This document shows positions 7,667-15,191 of a stretch of 64,000 bases of DNA, piece after piece (position 1 is the first letter of the stretch; the number at the start of each line of letters is the position of its first letter). The notes under the pieces are model-generated. The model did no database searches. It saw only the letters and a list, made by a program, of their open reading frames with translations, and was not told the DNA's origin. Source of the stretch: Enterobacter_D sp963521185 (GTDB taxonomy: Bacteria > Pseudomonadota > Gammaproteobacteria > Enterobacterales > Enterobacteriaceae); the NCBI GenBank assembly GCA_963521185.1, contig CAUQTV010000009.1, positions 85,437-149,436 of the forward strand. Direction: 5' to 3'. Made by a program: the position numbers and the translations under genes.

Positions 7667-9019
7667 TTACCAGCGCACCGCGACTTCAAAACCTCCGCCG
7701 CTGGCTTCACGAAACACAACCGACAGCGAATGCAATGCGGCAATGCGTTTAACGATGGATAACCCCAGGCCGCTGCCGGGGGCATCCTGCCCTGGCGGCC
7801 GGTAAAAGCGTTCCCCCAGCCGCGCCAGCACGTCGGCATTCACGCCGGGGCCGTTATCGCTGACGGTAAACTCACGCGCGTTCAGCGTCACCTCCACAGT
7901 GCTTCCCGCCGGGCTGTAGCGAATGGCGTTATCCAGCAGATTGCGTACCAGCAGGCTGAGCAGCAGCGGCTGTGCCTGGCGCGTCACGTTCTGCGCGTTA
8001 AGGTGCAGACGCACCTCAATGCCCGCTTGCCGCGCCGGGTGGTAAATGTCCATCACCGCCGATTGCAGCACGTCGCTCAGCGACACCTGTTCAACGTCGT
8101 CGAGGTTATCAAGAGAGTCGAGGCGCGAGAGCGTCAGCAGCTGATCGACCAGGCGCGAGGCCCTGTCGATACCGGCGTGCAGCTGCGTCAGCGCTTTCGC
8201 ACGCGCGTGGGGATCGTCATCCGACAGCTGCGCCACTTCCGTTTGCACTTTGAGTGCCGTCAGCGGGCTGCGCAGCTCATGGGCCGCATCGGAGGTGAAG
8301 CGCCGCTCGCGGGCCAGGGTTTCATGGGTGCGGGTAAACAGCTGATTGAGCGCGTCCACCAGCGGGCGCACTTCGCCCGGCACGCCGCTCAGGTCGAGGG
8401 TTTGTGCCGAGTCCGGGGCGCGGGTGCGCAGGGAGTGCGCGAGTTTTTTCAGCGGGCGCAGTTCGCGGCTGAGCAGCACAATCAGCAGCAGGAACATCAG
8501 CGGCAGGGCGATAAGCCACGGCGTAAGCTGTGAGGTGACAATGTCCAGCGCCATTTCACGGCGGTAATCCCACTCCTGCCCGACCACCACACGGTAGTGG
8601 CCGTCCGGCGTGGTCAGCCACAGAAAGCGCCACTCGTCGTCATCATCTTTGAGCCGCCCATCGTCAAAGCCTTCCCGGCGGTAGTGATAGGGAATGTCCT
8701 GGCCTTTATCGCCATCGTCCATCAGCATTTTGCCATCGGTAGAGTAGATGGCAAACGCCAGCGCGTCATCGTCCAGATGTCCGTGCTTCACCTTTTTTTT
8801 CGCCACGCTGTCCATGCGTGCCGGGGCGGTCAGCTCGTCAAACTCCAGCGTGCTCAGGCGTTTGGCAAACAGCATTTGCTGGGTATCAAAGAGCTTATCG
8901 AGTTTGTGCGTGGTTTGCTGCCAGGCGACGACGCTCGCCGCCAGCCACGCCGCGCCTGCCAGCAGCATAAACAGCAGCGTCAGGCGAACGCGCAGGTTCA
9001 GGGTGTTGAGCCGTTTCAT
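7667..9019 (-). CDS. qseC: Sensor histidine kinase QseC
   Basis: 450 residues. Order: short N-terminus, TM1 (LTLLFMLLAGAAWLAASVVA), a periplasmic sensor of about 125 residues, TM2 (LIALPLMFLLLIVLL), HAMP linker, dimerisation domain with the phospho-acceptor motif SDAAHELRSPLTALK, then the ATPase with N box NLLDNAIRYS, G1 VSDNGPGV and G2 GSGLGLSIV. QseC responds to autoinducer-3/catecholamines in E. coli and phosphorylates QseB. Its start overlaps the qseB stop by four bases, so translation is coupled. Intact and of usual length. Confidence 0.95.
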   Translation of the reverse strand: MKRLNTLNLRVRLTLLFMLLAGAAWLAASVVAWQQTTHKLDKLFDTQQMLFAKRLSTLEFDELTAPARMDSVAKKKVKHGHLDDDALAFAIYSTDGKMLMDDGDKGQDIPYHYRREGFDDGRLKDDDDEWRFLWLTTPDGHYRVVVGQEWDYRREMALDIVTSQLTPWLIALPLMFLLLIVLLSRELRPLKKLAHSLRTRAPDSAQTLDLSGVPGEVRPLVDALNQLFTRTHETLARERRFTSDAAHELRSPLTALKVQTEVAQLSDDDPHARAKALTQLHAGIDRASRLVDQLLTLSRLDSLDNLDDVEQVSLSDVLQSAVMDIYHPARQAGIEVRLHLNAQNVTRQAQPLLLSLLVRNLLDNAIRYSPAGSTVEVTLNAREFTVSDNGPGVNADVLARLGERFYRPPGQDAPGSGLGLSIVKRIAALHSLSVVFREASGGGFEVAVRW

Positions 9020-9675
9020 GCCTCTCCCAGCGTGTAACCAATGCCGTGCACGGTACGAATAAAATCGCTGCCGAGCTTGCGGCGCAAATGGTGGACGTGG
9101 ACTTCAACCGCGTTGCTCGACACGTCCTGGTCCCAGCTATAGATTTTCTCTTCAATCAGCTTGCGCGGCAGCACGCGTCCGGCGTTGCGCATCAGCAGCT
9201 CCAGCAGGGCAAACTCTTTTGGCTTCAGCGTCAGGGTTTCGCCGTTGTGGGTGGCGATAAGGCGTGTGGGATCGAGGGTCACGCTCCCGTGGCGCAGTTC
9301 GCTGCGCGTCTGTCCGCTCGACCGGCGGATCAGCGCTTCCAGCCGCGCGGCCACTTCCACCAGCGCGAAGGGCTTACACAGATAATCGTCCGCGCCGAGC
9401 CGCAGGCCTTCCACGCGTTGATCCAGTGCGTCACGGGCGGTAAGGATCAGCACCGGGCAGGTCTGATTTTTTTCACGCCACTCGCGCAGGATGTCCAGCC
9501 CGTCGATACCCGGCAGGCTCAGATCAAGCACCACCGCATCGTAGGGCGCGGTGTAGATCGCGTTTTTACCCTGCGTGCCGTCGGTAAACCAGTCGAGGGT
9601 AAAGCCCATTTTACCCAGCCCCGCCCGCAGACCGTCGCCAATCAACTTGTCGTCTTCCACCAGTAAAATGCGCAT
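9016..9675 (-). CDS. qseB: Response regulator QseB (OmpR/PhoB family)
   Basis: 219 residues. The receiver domain starts MRILLVEDDKLIGDGL, with the phospho-acceptor aspartate in DAVVLDLSLPGIDG (residue 51 by count) and the switch lysine in LCKPFALVE. The C-terminal winged helix (LTLKPKEFALLELLMRN ... SSNAVEVHVHHLRRKL) is typical of OmpR/PhoB proteins. It acts with QseC and is divergent from ygiW, as in E. coli. A PmrA/QseB-like direct repeat lies in the intergenic region, consistent with autoregulation. Confidence 0.95.
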   Translation of the reverse strand: MRILLVEDDKLIGDGLRAGLGKMGFTLDWFTDGTQGKNAIYTAPYDAVVLDLSLPGIDGLDILREWREKNQTCPVLILTARDALDQRVEGLRLGADDYLCKPFALVEVAARLEALIRRSSGQTRSELRHGSVTLDPTRLIATHNGETLTLKPKEFALLELLMRNAGRVLPRKLIEEKIYSWDQDVSSNAVEVHVHHLRRKLGSDFIRTVHGIGYTLGEA

Positions 9676-9764
9676 CGCCGTGTCCTTTCCCGTCCCGCTG
9701 CTGTTTATAGGCAGTAAAACCTCTTAGCGCCGTTGCTGTACAGCAAAAACATTTCTTTTTTTCC

Positions 9765-9781
9765 CTTAAGAAGTTGTTAAG
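9765..9781 (+). promoter_or_regulatory. Candidate QseB/PmrA-type box in the qseB-ygiW intergenic region
   Basis: Direct repeat CTTAAG-N5-GTTAAG, matching the two-hexamer, five-base-spacer pattern known for PmrA and reported as the type of site used by QseB. It lies 90 bases upstream of qseB and 51 bases upstream of ygiW, so it could control both. Confidence 0.6.
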
Positions 9782-9831
9782 AACTGGGGTGTTTAATGGC
9801 GTTGAACCAAACCTAAAGGGAGAGAGAAAAA

Positions 9832-10224
9832 ATGAAAAAGATCGCTGCAATGACCGCCATTCTGGCCCTGTGTTCCGCGCCTGCGTTCGCCGCCAATGCC
9901 AATAGCGGTGGATTTTCTGAACCCGCCACCCAGCAAAGCGGTGGCTTTACCGGACCGAACGGCAGCAGTTCTACCGTCGAGAACGCGAAAACTCTGCGTG
10001 ATGACACTTGGGTGACGCTGCGCGGTAATCTTGTTGAACGCATCTCCGATGACCTGTATCGCTTTAAAGATGCCTCCGGCACCATCAACGTAGAGATTGA
10101 TGATAAGCGCTGGAAAGGCGTCACCATCACGCCACAGGACGTGGTCGAGCTTCAGGGCGAAGTGGATAAAGACTGGAACTCGGTGGAAATCGACGTTAAG
10201 CAGGTGAATAAAGTCGCTAAATAA
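9832..10224 (+). CDS. ygiW: Periplasmic stress protein YgiW (BOF/OB-fold)
   Basis: 130 residues. A cleavable signal peptide (MKKIAAMTAILALCSAPAFA) is followed by a Gly/Ser/Gln-rich linker and then the bacterial OB-fold (BOF) domain with TWVTLRGNLVERI and INVEIDDKRWKG. YgiW-type proteins are small periplasmic proteins induced by stress (peroxide, cadmium, acid in E. coli) and bind small ligands or cations. It is divergent from qseB with the shared control region. GGGAGAGAG supplies a strong ribosome binding site. A GC-rich terminator follows. Confidence 0.93.
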   Translation: MKKIAAMTAILALCSAPAFAANANSGGFSEPATQQSGGFTGPNGSSSTVENAKTLRDDTWVTLRGNLVERISDDLYRFKDASGTINVEIDDKRWKGVTITPQDVVELQGEVDKDWNSVEIDVKQVNKVAK

Positions 10225-10232
10225 TCGTCTAA

Positions 10233-10256
10233 GGCCGGGTTCTCCGGCCCTTTTCT
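10233..10256 (+). terminator. Rho-independent terminator of ygiW
   Basis: Stem GGCCGG / CCGGCC with a five-base loop, followed by CTTTTCTTT, placed directly after the ygiW stop. Confidence 0.85.
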
Positions 10257-10383
10257 TTGTGACTCAGCACGCCAGATAGGATAGTATCGGCGGCAATATA
10301 GCCAGAGTTTACCCCGCGTTTTTAACGCTATTGGGTGATGACTTAAATGTAGAAATGGCGCATGTGTTGAGGAATAAAGACAA

Positions 10384-12642
10384 ATGAGCGATATGGCAGA
10401 GCGCCTTGCGCTGCATGAATTTACGGAAAACGCCTACTTAAACTATTCCATGTACGTCATCATGGACAGGGCATTGCCGTTTATCGGTGATGGCCTCAAG
10501 CCGGTTCAACGCCGCATCGTGTACGCGATGTCAGAACTGGGCCTTAACGCCAGCGCCAAATTTAAAAAATCCGCCCGTACCGTGGGTGACGTGCTGGGTA
10601 AATACCATCCCCACGGCGACAGCGCCTGCTACGAAGCGATGGTGCTGATGGCGCAGCCGTTCTCCTACCGTTATCCGCTGGTCGATGGCCAGGGAAACTG
10701 GGGTGCGCCGGACGATCCGAAATCGTTCGCGGCCATGCGTTACACCGAATCCCGCCTGTCCAAATACGCTGACCTGCTGCTGGGCGAGCTGGGGCAGGGC
10801 ACGGTTGACTGGGTGCCGAACTTTGACGGCACAATGCAGGAGCCGAAAATGCTGCCTGCGCGTCTGCCGAACATTTTGCTTAACGGCACGACGGGCATCG
10901 CCGTCGGTATGGCGACGGATATTCCGCCGCACAACCTGCGCGAAGTGGCGAAAGCCGCCATCACCCTGATTGACCAGCCGAAAACCACCCTCGACGATCT
11001 GCTCGATATCGTGCAGGGGCCGGACTACCCAACCGAGGCGGAAATCATCACCTCGCGTGCGGAGATCCGCAAAATTTACCAGAACGGTCGCGGCTCTGTG
11101 CGCATGCGCGCGGTGTGGAATAAAGAAGATGGCGCAGTGGTGATCACCGCGCTGCCGCACCAGGTTTCCGGCGCGAAAGTGCTTGAGCAGATCGCCGCGC
11201 AGATGCGCAATAAAAAGCTGCCGATGGTTGACGATCTGCGTGACGAATCTGACCATGAAAACCCGACGCGTTTAGTGGTGGTGCCGCGTTCGAATCGCGT
11301 GGACATGGATCAGGTGATGAATCACCTCTTCGCCACCACCGATCTGGAAAAAAGCTACCGCATCAACCTCAACATGATCGGTCTCGACGGTCGTCCGGCG
11401 GTGAAAAACCTGCTGGAGATCCTGACCGAGTGGCTGGCGTTCCGCCGTGATACCGTGCGTCGCCGCCTTAACTATCGTCTGGAAAAAGTCCTCAAACGCC
11501 TGCATATCCTTGAAGGTTTGCTGGTGGCGTTCCTCAATATTGACGAAGTGATTGAGATCATCCGTACCGAGGACGAGCCGAAGCCCGCGCTGATGTCGCG
11601 TTTTGGCATCAGCGAAACCCAGGCCGAAGCGATCCTTGAGCTGAAATTACGTCACCTTGCCAAACTCGAAGAGATGAAGATCCGTGGCGAGCAGGCCGAG
11701 CTTGAAAAAGAGCGCGACCAGCTTCAGGGTATCCTCGCCTCCGAGCGCAAGATGAGCAATCTGCTGAAGAAAGAGCTCCAGGCCGACGCCGAAGCCTTTG
11801 GCGACGATCGTCGCTCACCGCTGCACGAGCGCGAAGAAGCCAAAGCCATGAACGAGCACGACATGCTGCCGTCTGAACCGGTCACTATTGTGCTGTCGCA
11901 AAGCGGCTGGGTGCGCAGCGCCAAAGGTCATGACATTGACGCGCCAGGGCTGAGTTACAAATCGGGCGACAGCTTTAAAGCGGCGGTGAAAGGCAAGAGC
12001 AACCAGCCGGTGGTGTTTATTGACACCACGGGTCGCAGCTACGCCATTGATCCGATCACGCTGCCGTCCGCACGCGGGCAGGGCGAGCCGCTGACCGGTA
12101 AGCTGACGCTGCCGCCGGGGGCGACCGTTGAGCACATGGTGATGACCGGCGAAGAGCAGAAGCTGCTGATGGCCTCCGATGCGGGCTACGGCTTTGTCTG
12201 TACCTTTAACGATCTGGTCGCGCGTAACCGTGCGGGCAAAGCGTTGATCACCCTGCCGGAGAACGCCAAAGTCATGCCGCCGCTGGAAATCACCGACGAC
12301 AGCGACATGCTGCTGGCGATCACCGCCGCCGGCCGGATGCTGATGTTCCCGGTGAGCGATCTGCCACAGTTGTCGAAAGGCAAAGGCAACAAGATTATTA
12401 GCATTCCGTCGGCGGAAGCGGCGAAAGGCGAGGACAGCCTCGCGCATCTGTTCCTGATCCCGCCGCAAACCACGCTGACCCTCCACGTCGGTAAACGCAA
12501 AATCAAACTGCGTCCGGAAGAGCTGCAAAAAGTGCACGGTGAGCGCGGTCGTCGCGGCACGCTGATGCGCGGCTTGCAGCGAATCGACAAAGTGGATATC
12601 GACTCGCCACTCCGCCCAGGCGCGGGTGACAGCGAAGCGTAA
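10384..12642 (+). CDS. parC: DNA topoisomerase IV subunit A ParC
   Basis: 752 residues, the normal length. It forms the breakage-reunion subunit of topoisomerase IV with ParE and decatenates daughter chromosomes. The catalytic tyrosine is Tyr120 in SFAAMRYTESRL. In the quinolone-resistance-determining region HPHGDSACYEAM, residues 80 and 84 are Ser and Glu, the susceptible wild-type forms. The C-terminal beta-pinwheel repeats (about residues 500-740) are present. ParE is not in this window although it is near ygiN in E. coli. A perfect GC-rich hairpin follows the stop. Confidence 0.98.
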   Translation: MSDMAERLALHEFTENAYLNYSMYVIMDRALPFIGDGLKPVQRRIVYAMSELGLNASAKFKKSARTVGDVLGKYHPHGDSACYEAMVLMAQPFSYRYPLVDGQGNWGAPDDPKSFAAMRYTESRLSKYADLLLGELGQGTVDWVPNFDGTMQEPKMLPARLPNILLNGTTGIAVGMATDIPPHNLREVAKAAITLIDQPKTTLDDLLDIVQGPDYPTEAEIITSRAEIRKIYQNGRGSVRMRAVWNKEDGAVVITALPHQVSGAKVLEQIAAQMRNKKLPMVDDLRDESDHENPTRLVVVPRSNRVDMDQVMNHLFATTDLEKSYRINLNMIGLDGRPAVKNLLEILTEWLAFRRDTVRRRLNYRLEKVLKRLHILEGLLVAFLNIDEVIEIIRTEDEPKPALMSRFGISETQAEAILELKLRHLAKLEEMKIRGEQAELEKERDQLQGILASERKMSNLLKKELQADAEAFGDDRRSPLHEREEAKAMNEHDMLPSEPVTIVLSQSGWVRSAKGHDIDAPGLSYKSGDSFKAAVKGKSNQPVVFIDTTGRSYAIDPITLPSARGQGEPLTGKLTLPPGATVEHMVMTGEEQKLLMASDAGYGFVCTFNDLVARNRAGKALITLPENAKVMPPLEITDDSDMLLAITAAGRMLMFPVSDLPQLSKGKGNKIISIPSAEAAKGEDSLAHLFLIPPQTTLTLHVGKRKIKLRPEELQKVHGERGRRGTLMRGLQRIDKVDIDSPLRPGAGDSEA

Positions 12643-12653
12643 CCGGCTCCTGT

Positions 12654-12682
12654 GATCCCTCCCGCACGTGCGCGGAGGGATC
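12654..12682. terminator. Hairpin downstream of parC
   Basis: Perfect 9-bp inverted repeat GATCCCTCC / GGAGGGATC with a GC-rich loop, 11 bases after the parC stop. No T-run follows, so it may be a factor-dependent terminator or RNA-stabilising hairpin. Confidence 0.55.
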
Positions 12683-12791
12683 AACAGTAAAATTTCCCGT
12701 AAAGCCGTTGTTAAATCACAAATTGCGATTAACAATAGGCTTTCCAACGGACCTGCGTATAACAAAGTCCTGCCACTCCCCATCGCTGAAG

Positions 12792-12797
12792 TATAAT
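12792..12797 (+). promoter_or_regulatory. Possible plsC -10 element
   Basis: A consensus TATAAT lies 29 bases upstream of the plsC ATG. No good -35 hexamer is seen at the expected spacing, so this is only a candidate. Confidence 0.4.
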
Positions 12798-12826
12798 GGT
12801 CGGATGTCCGGGCCTTAGAGGTAGCT

Positions 12827-13564
12827 ATGCTCTTTATTTTTCGCGTCATCATTGTGGTGATTTACAGCATTCTGGTCTGTATTTTCGGCTGTATTTATTG
12901 CCTGTTTAGCCCACGGAATCCAAAGCATGTTTCCACCTTTGGTCGCATGTTTGGCCGCATGGCCCCGGTATTCGGCCTGAAGGTCGAGCGGCGCGTACCA
13001 TCGAATGCCGCGCAGTTTGGCAACGCTATCTATATTTGTAACCATCAGAACAACTACGATATGGTCACGGCGTCAAACATTGTGCTGCCGCCGACGGTCA
13101 CGGTGGGGAAAAAGAGTCTGCTGTGGGTGCCGTTCTTTGGTCTGCTTTACTGGATCACAGGTAACCTGCTGATTGACCGTAACAACCGCACGAAGGCGCA
13201 CGGTACCATTGCGCAGGTGGTGAAGCACATTCAGAAGCGCAACATCTCAATCTGGATGTTTCCGGAAGGAACGCGCAGCCGTGGCCGTGGCCTGCTGCCG
13301 TTTAAGACCGGTGCGTTCCATGCCGCCATTGCGGCGGGGGTGCCGGTGATCCCCGTGTGCGTGTCCAACACGTCGAATAAAATTAACCTTAACCGCTGGA
13401 ATAACGGTCTGGTGATCGTCGAAATGTTACAGCCCGTGGACGTGAGTCAGTTTGGTAAAGATCAGGTTCGTGAGCTGGCGGCGCACTGCCGCACGATCAT
13501 GGAAAACAAAATCGCCGAACTCGATAAAGAAGTTGCAGAGCGCGAAGCCGCCGGGAAGCACTAA
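12827..13564 (+). CDS. plsC: 1-acyl-sn-glycerol-3-phosphate acyltransferase PlsC
   Basis: 245 residues. An N-terminal membrane segment (LFIFRVIIVVIYSILVCIFG) is followed by the acyltransferase motifs: catalytic NHQNNYD (the HX4D box), then IDRNNR, and FPEGTRSRG, which binds the phosphate of lysophosphatidic acid. The enzyme makes phosphatidic acid on the cytoplasmic face of the inner membrane. An AGAGG ribosome binding site precedes the ATG. The order parC-plsC-ftsP is conserved with E. coli. Confidence 0.96.
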   Translation: MLFIFRVIIVVIYSILVCIFGCIYCLFSPRNPKHVSTFGRMFGRMAPVFGLKVERRVPSNAAQFGNAIYICNHQNNYDMVTASNIVLPPTVTVGKKSLLWVPFFGLLYWITGNLLIDRNNRTKAHGTIAQVVKHIQKRNISIWMFPEGTRSRGRGLLPFKTGAFHAAIAAGVPVIPVCVSNTSNKINLNRWNNGLVIVEMLQPVDVSQFGKDQVRELAAHCRTIMENKIAELDKEVAEREAAGKH

Positions 13565-13627
13565 TCATCTCAATGGATGGGGAAATGGTTTCCCACGCGT
13601 TGTTAGCCAGTTTTACAGGGAGCATAT

Positions 13628-15040
13628 ATGTCACTCAGTCGGCGTCAGTTTATACAGGCATCCGGGATCGCGCTTTGTGCGGGTGCAGTGCCGCTGAGGG
13701 CGAACGCTGCCGGGCAGCAGTTACCGCTGCCCATTCCACCGCTGCTTGAATCCCGTCGCGGTCAACCCCTCTTTCTGACGCTGCAACGCACGCACTGGTC
13801 CTTTTCGGCCGGGACGCGCGCGCAGGTCTGGGGGATCAATGGCCGCTATCTGGGGCCGACGATCCGCGTCTGGAACGGGGATGACGTAAAGATGATCTAC
13901 AGCAACCGCCTGACGGAAAACGTCGCCATGACGGTCAGCGGTTTGCAGGTGCCTGGGCCGCTGATTGGCGGCGCGGCGCGCATGATGTCGCCCAACGCCG
14001 ACTGGGCACCGGTGCTGCCTGTGCGCCAGGCTGCGTCAACGCTGTGGTATCACGCCAACACGCCGAACCGCACCGCTCAGCAGGTTTACAACGGGCTGGC
14101 GGGGCTGTGGCTGGTGGAAGATGAGGTCAGTAAATCCCTGCCGATCCCCAATCACTACGGGGTGGATGACATCCCGGTGATTATTCAGGATAAGCGTCTG
14201 GATAACTTTGGCACGCCGGAATACAGCGAGCCGGGCAGCGGCGGGTTTATTGGCGATACGCTGCTGGCCAACGGTGTGCAGGGGCCGTTTGTGGAAGTCT
14301 CACGCGGGTGGGTGCGCCTGCGCCTGCTTAATGCCTCCAATGCGCGGCGCTATCAGCTGCAAATGAGCGACGGGCGCGCGCTGCATGTGATCTCCGGCGA
14401 CCAGGGTTTTTTACCCGCGCCGGTGTCGGTGAAACAGCTGTCCATTGCGCCGGGCGAGCGCCGGGAAATTCTGGTTGATATGACCAACGGCGATGAAGTG
14501 TCGATCACCTGCGGTGAAGCGGCGAGCATTGTCGATCGCATTCGCGGCTTCTTTGAGCCGTCGAGCATTCTGATCTCCACGCTGGTGCTCACGCTGCGCC
14601 CGACCGGGCTGCTGCCGCTGGTCACCGACAGTCTGCCGATGCGCCTGCTCCCGACCGAACTGATGAGCGGTACGCCGATCCGCAGCCGGGATATCAGCCT
14701 CGGCGACGATCCTGGCATCAACGGTCAGCTGTGGGATATTCAGCGTCTGGATATTACCGCCCAGCAGGGCACCTGGGAGCGCTGGACGGTTCGCGCCGAC
14801 CGGCCGCAGTCGTTCCACATTGAAGGCGTCAGCTTTATGATCCGCAACGTAAACGGCGCGCTGCCGTTCCCGGAAGATCGCGGCATGAAAGACACGGTGT
14901 GGGTCGACGGGCAGGTTGAACTGCTGGTCTACTACGGCCAGCCATCGTGGCCGCACTTCCCGTTCCAGTACGCCAGCCAGACGCTGGAGATGTCCGATCG
15001 CGGCTCCATTGGTCAGCTGCTGGTTAATCCCGCGCCGTAA
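13628..15040 (+). CDS. ftsP: Cell division protein FtsP (SufI), Tat-exported cupredoxin-like
   Basis: 470 residues. The N-terminus SLSRRQFIQASGIALCAGA carries the twin-arginine motif, with cleavage near ANA. The rest has three cupredoxin-type domains like multicopper oxidases (LWYHANTPNRTAQQVYNGL and others), but as in E. coli FtsP the full set of copper-ligand His/Cys motifs is lacking, so it is not an oxidase. FtsP localises to the divisome and protects it under stress. GGGAGC precedes the start. REP-type repeats follow the gene. Confidence 0.95.
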   Translation: MSLSRRQFIQASGIALCAGAVPLRANAAGQQLPLPIPPLLESRRGQPLFLTLQRTHWSFSAGTRAQVWGINGRYLGPTIRVWNGDDVKMIYSNRLTENVAMTVSGLQVPGPLIGGAARMMSPNADWAPVLPVRQAASTLWYHANTPNRTAQQVYNGLAGLWLVEDEVSKSLPIPNHYGVDDIPVIIQDKRLDNFGTPEYSEPGSGGFIGDTLLANGVQGPFVEVSRGWVRLRLLNASNARRYQLQMSDGRALHVISGDQGFLPAPVSVKQLSIAPGERREILVDMTNGDEVSITCGEAASIVDRIRGFFEPSSILISTLVLTLRPTGLLPLVTDSLPMRLLPTELMSGTPIRSRDISLGDDPGINGQLWDIQRLDITAQQGTWERWTVRADRPQSFHIEGVSFMIRNVNGALPFPEDRGMKDTVWVDGQVELLVYYGQPSWPHFPFQYASQTLEMSDRGSIGQLLVNPAP

Positions 15041-15046
15041 AAACGT

Positions 15047-15113
15047 GTCGGGTGGCGGCTTCGCCTGACCCGACTACAGGCCCACAGGCCCGGTAAGCGC
15101 AGCGCCACCGGGC
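15047..15113. repeat. REP/BIME-like repeat pair between ftsP and ygiQ
   Basis: Two GC-rich imperfect hairpins occur in tandem: one at 15047-15074 (GTCGGGT ... ACCCGAC) and one at 15088-15113 (GCCCGGT ... ACCGGGC, with the inner AGCGC typical of REP units). The arrangement is that of a BIME in enteric intergenic regions. Confidence 0.75.
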
Positions 15114-15191
15114 AATAAATACCCCTTCATTTCCCACAATGATCCAGCGTATAATCCCGCTCCTTTTGTCTATTTTTTCTTCGGAAGCATT

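Noticed and set aside
10384..12642. Possible quinolone-resistance changes in parC
   Set aside because: Residues 80 (Ser) and 84 (Glu) are wild type.
11815..12852. 345-codon open frame antisense to parC
   Set aside because: Lies entirely across parC and its downstream hairpin; low-complexity composition typical of GC-rich shadow frames.
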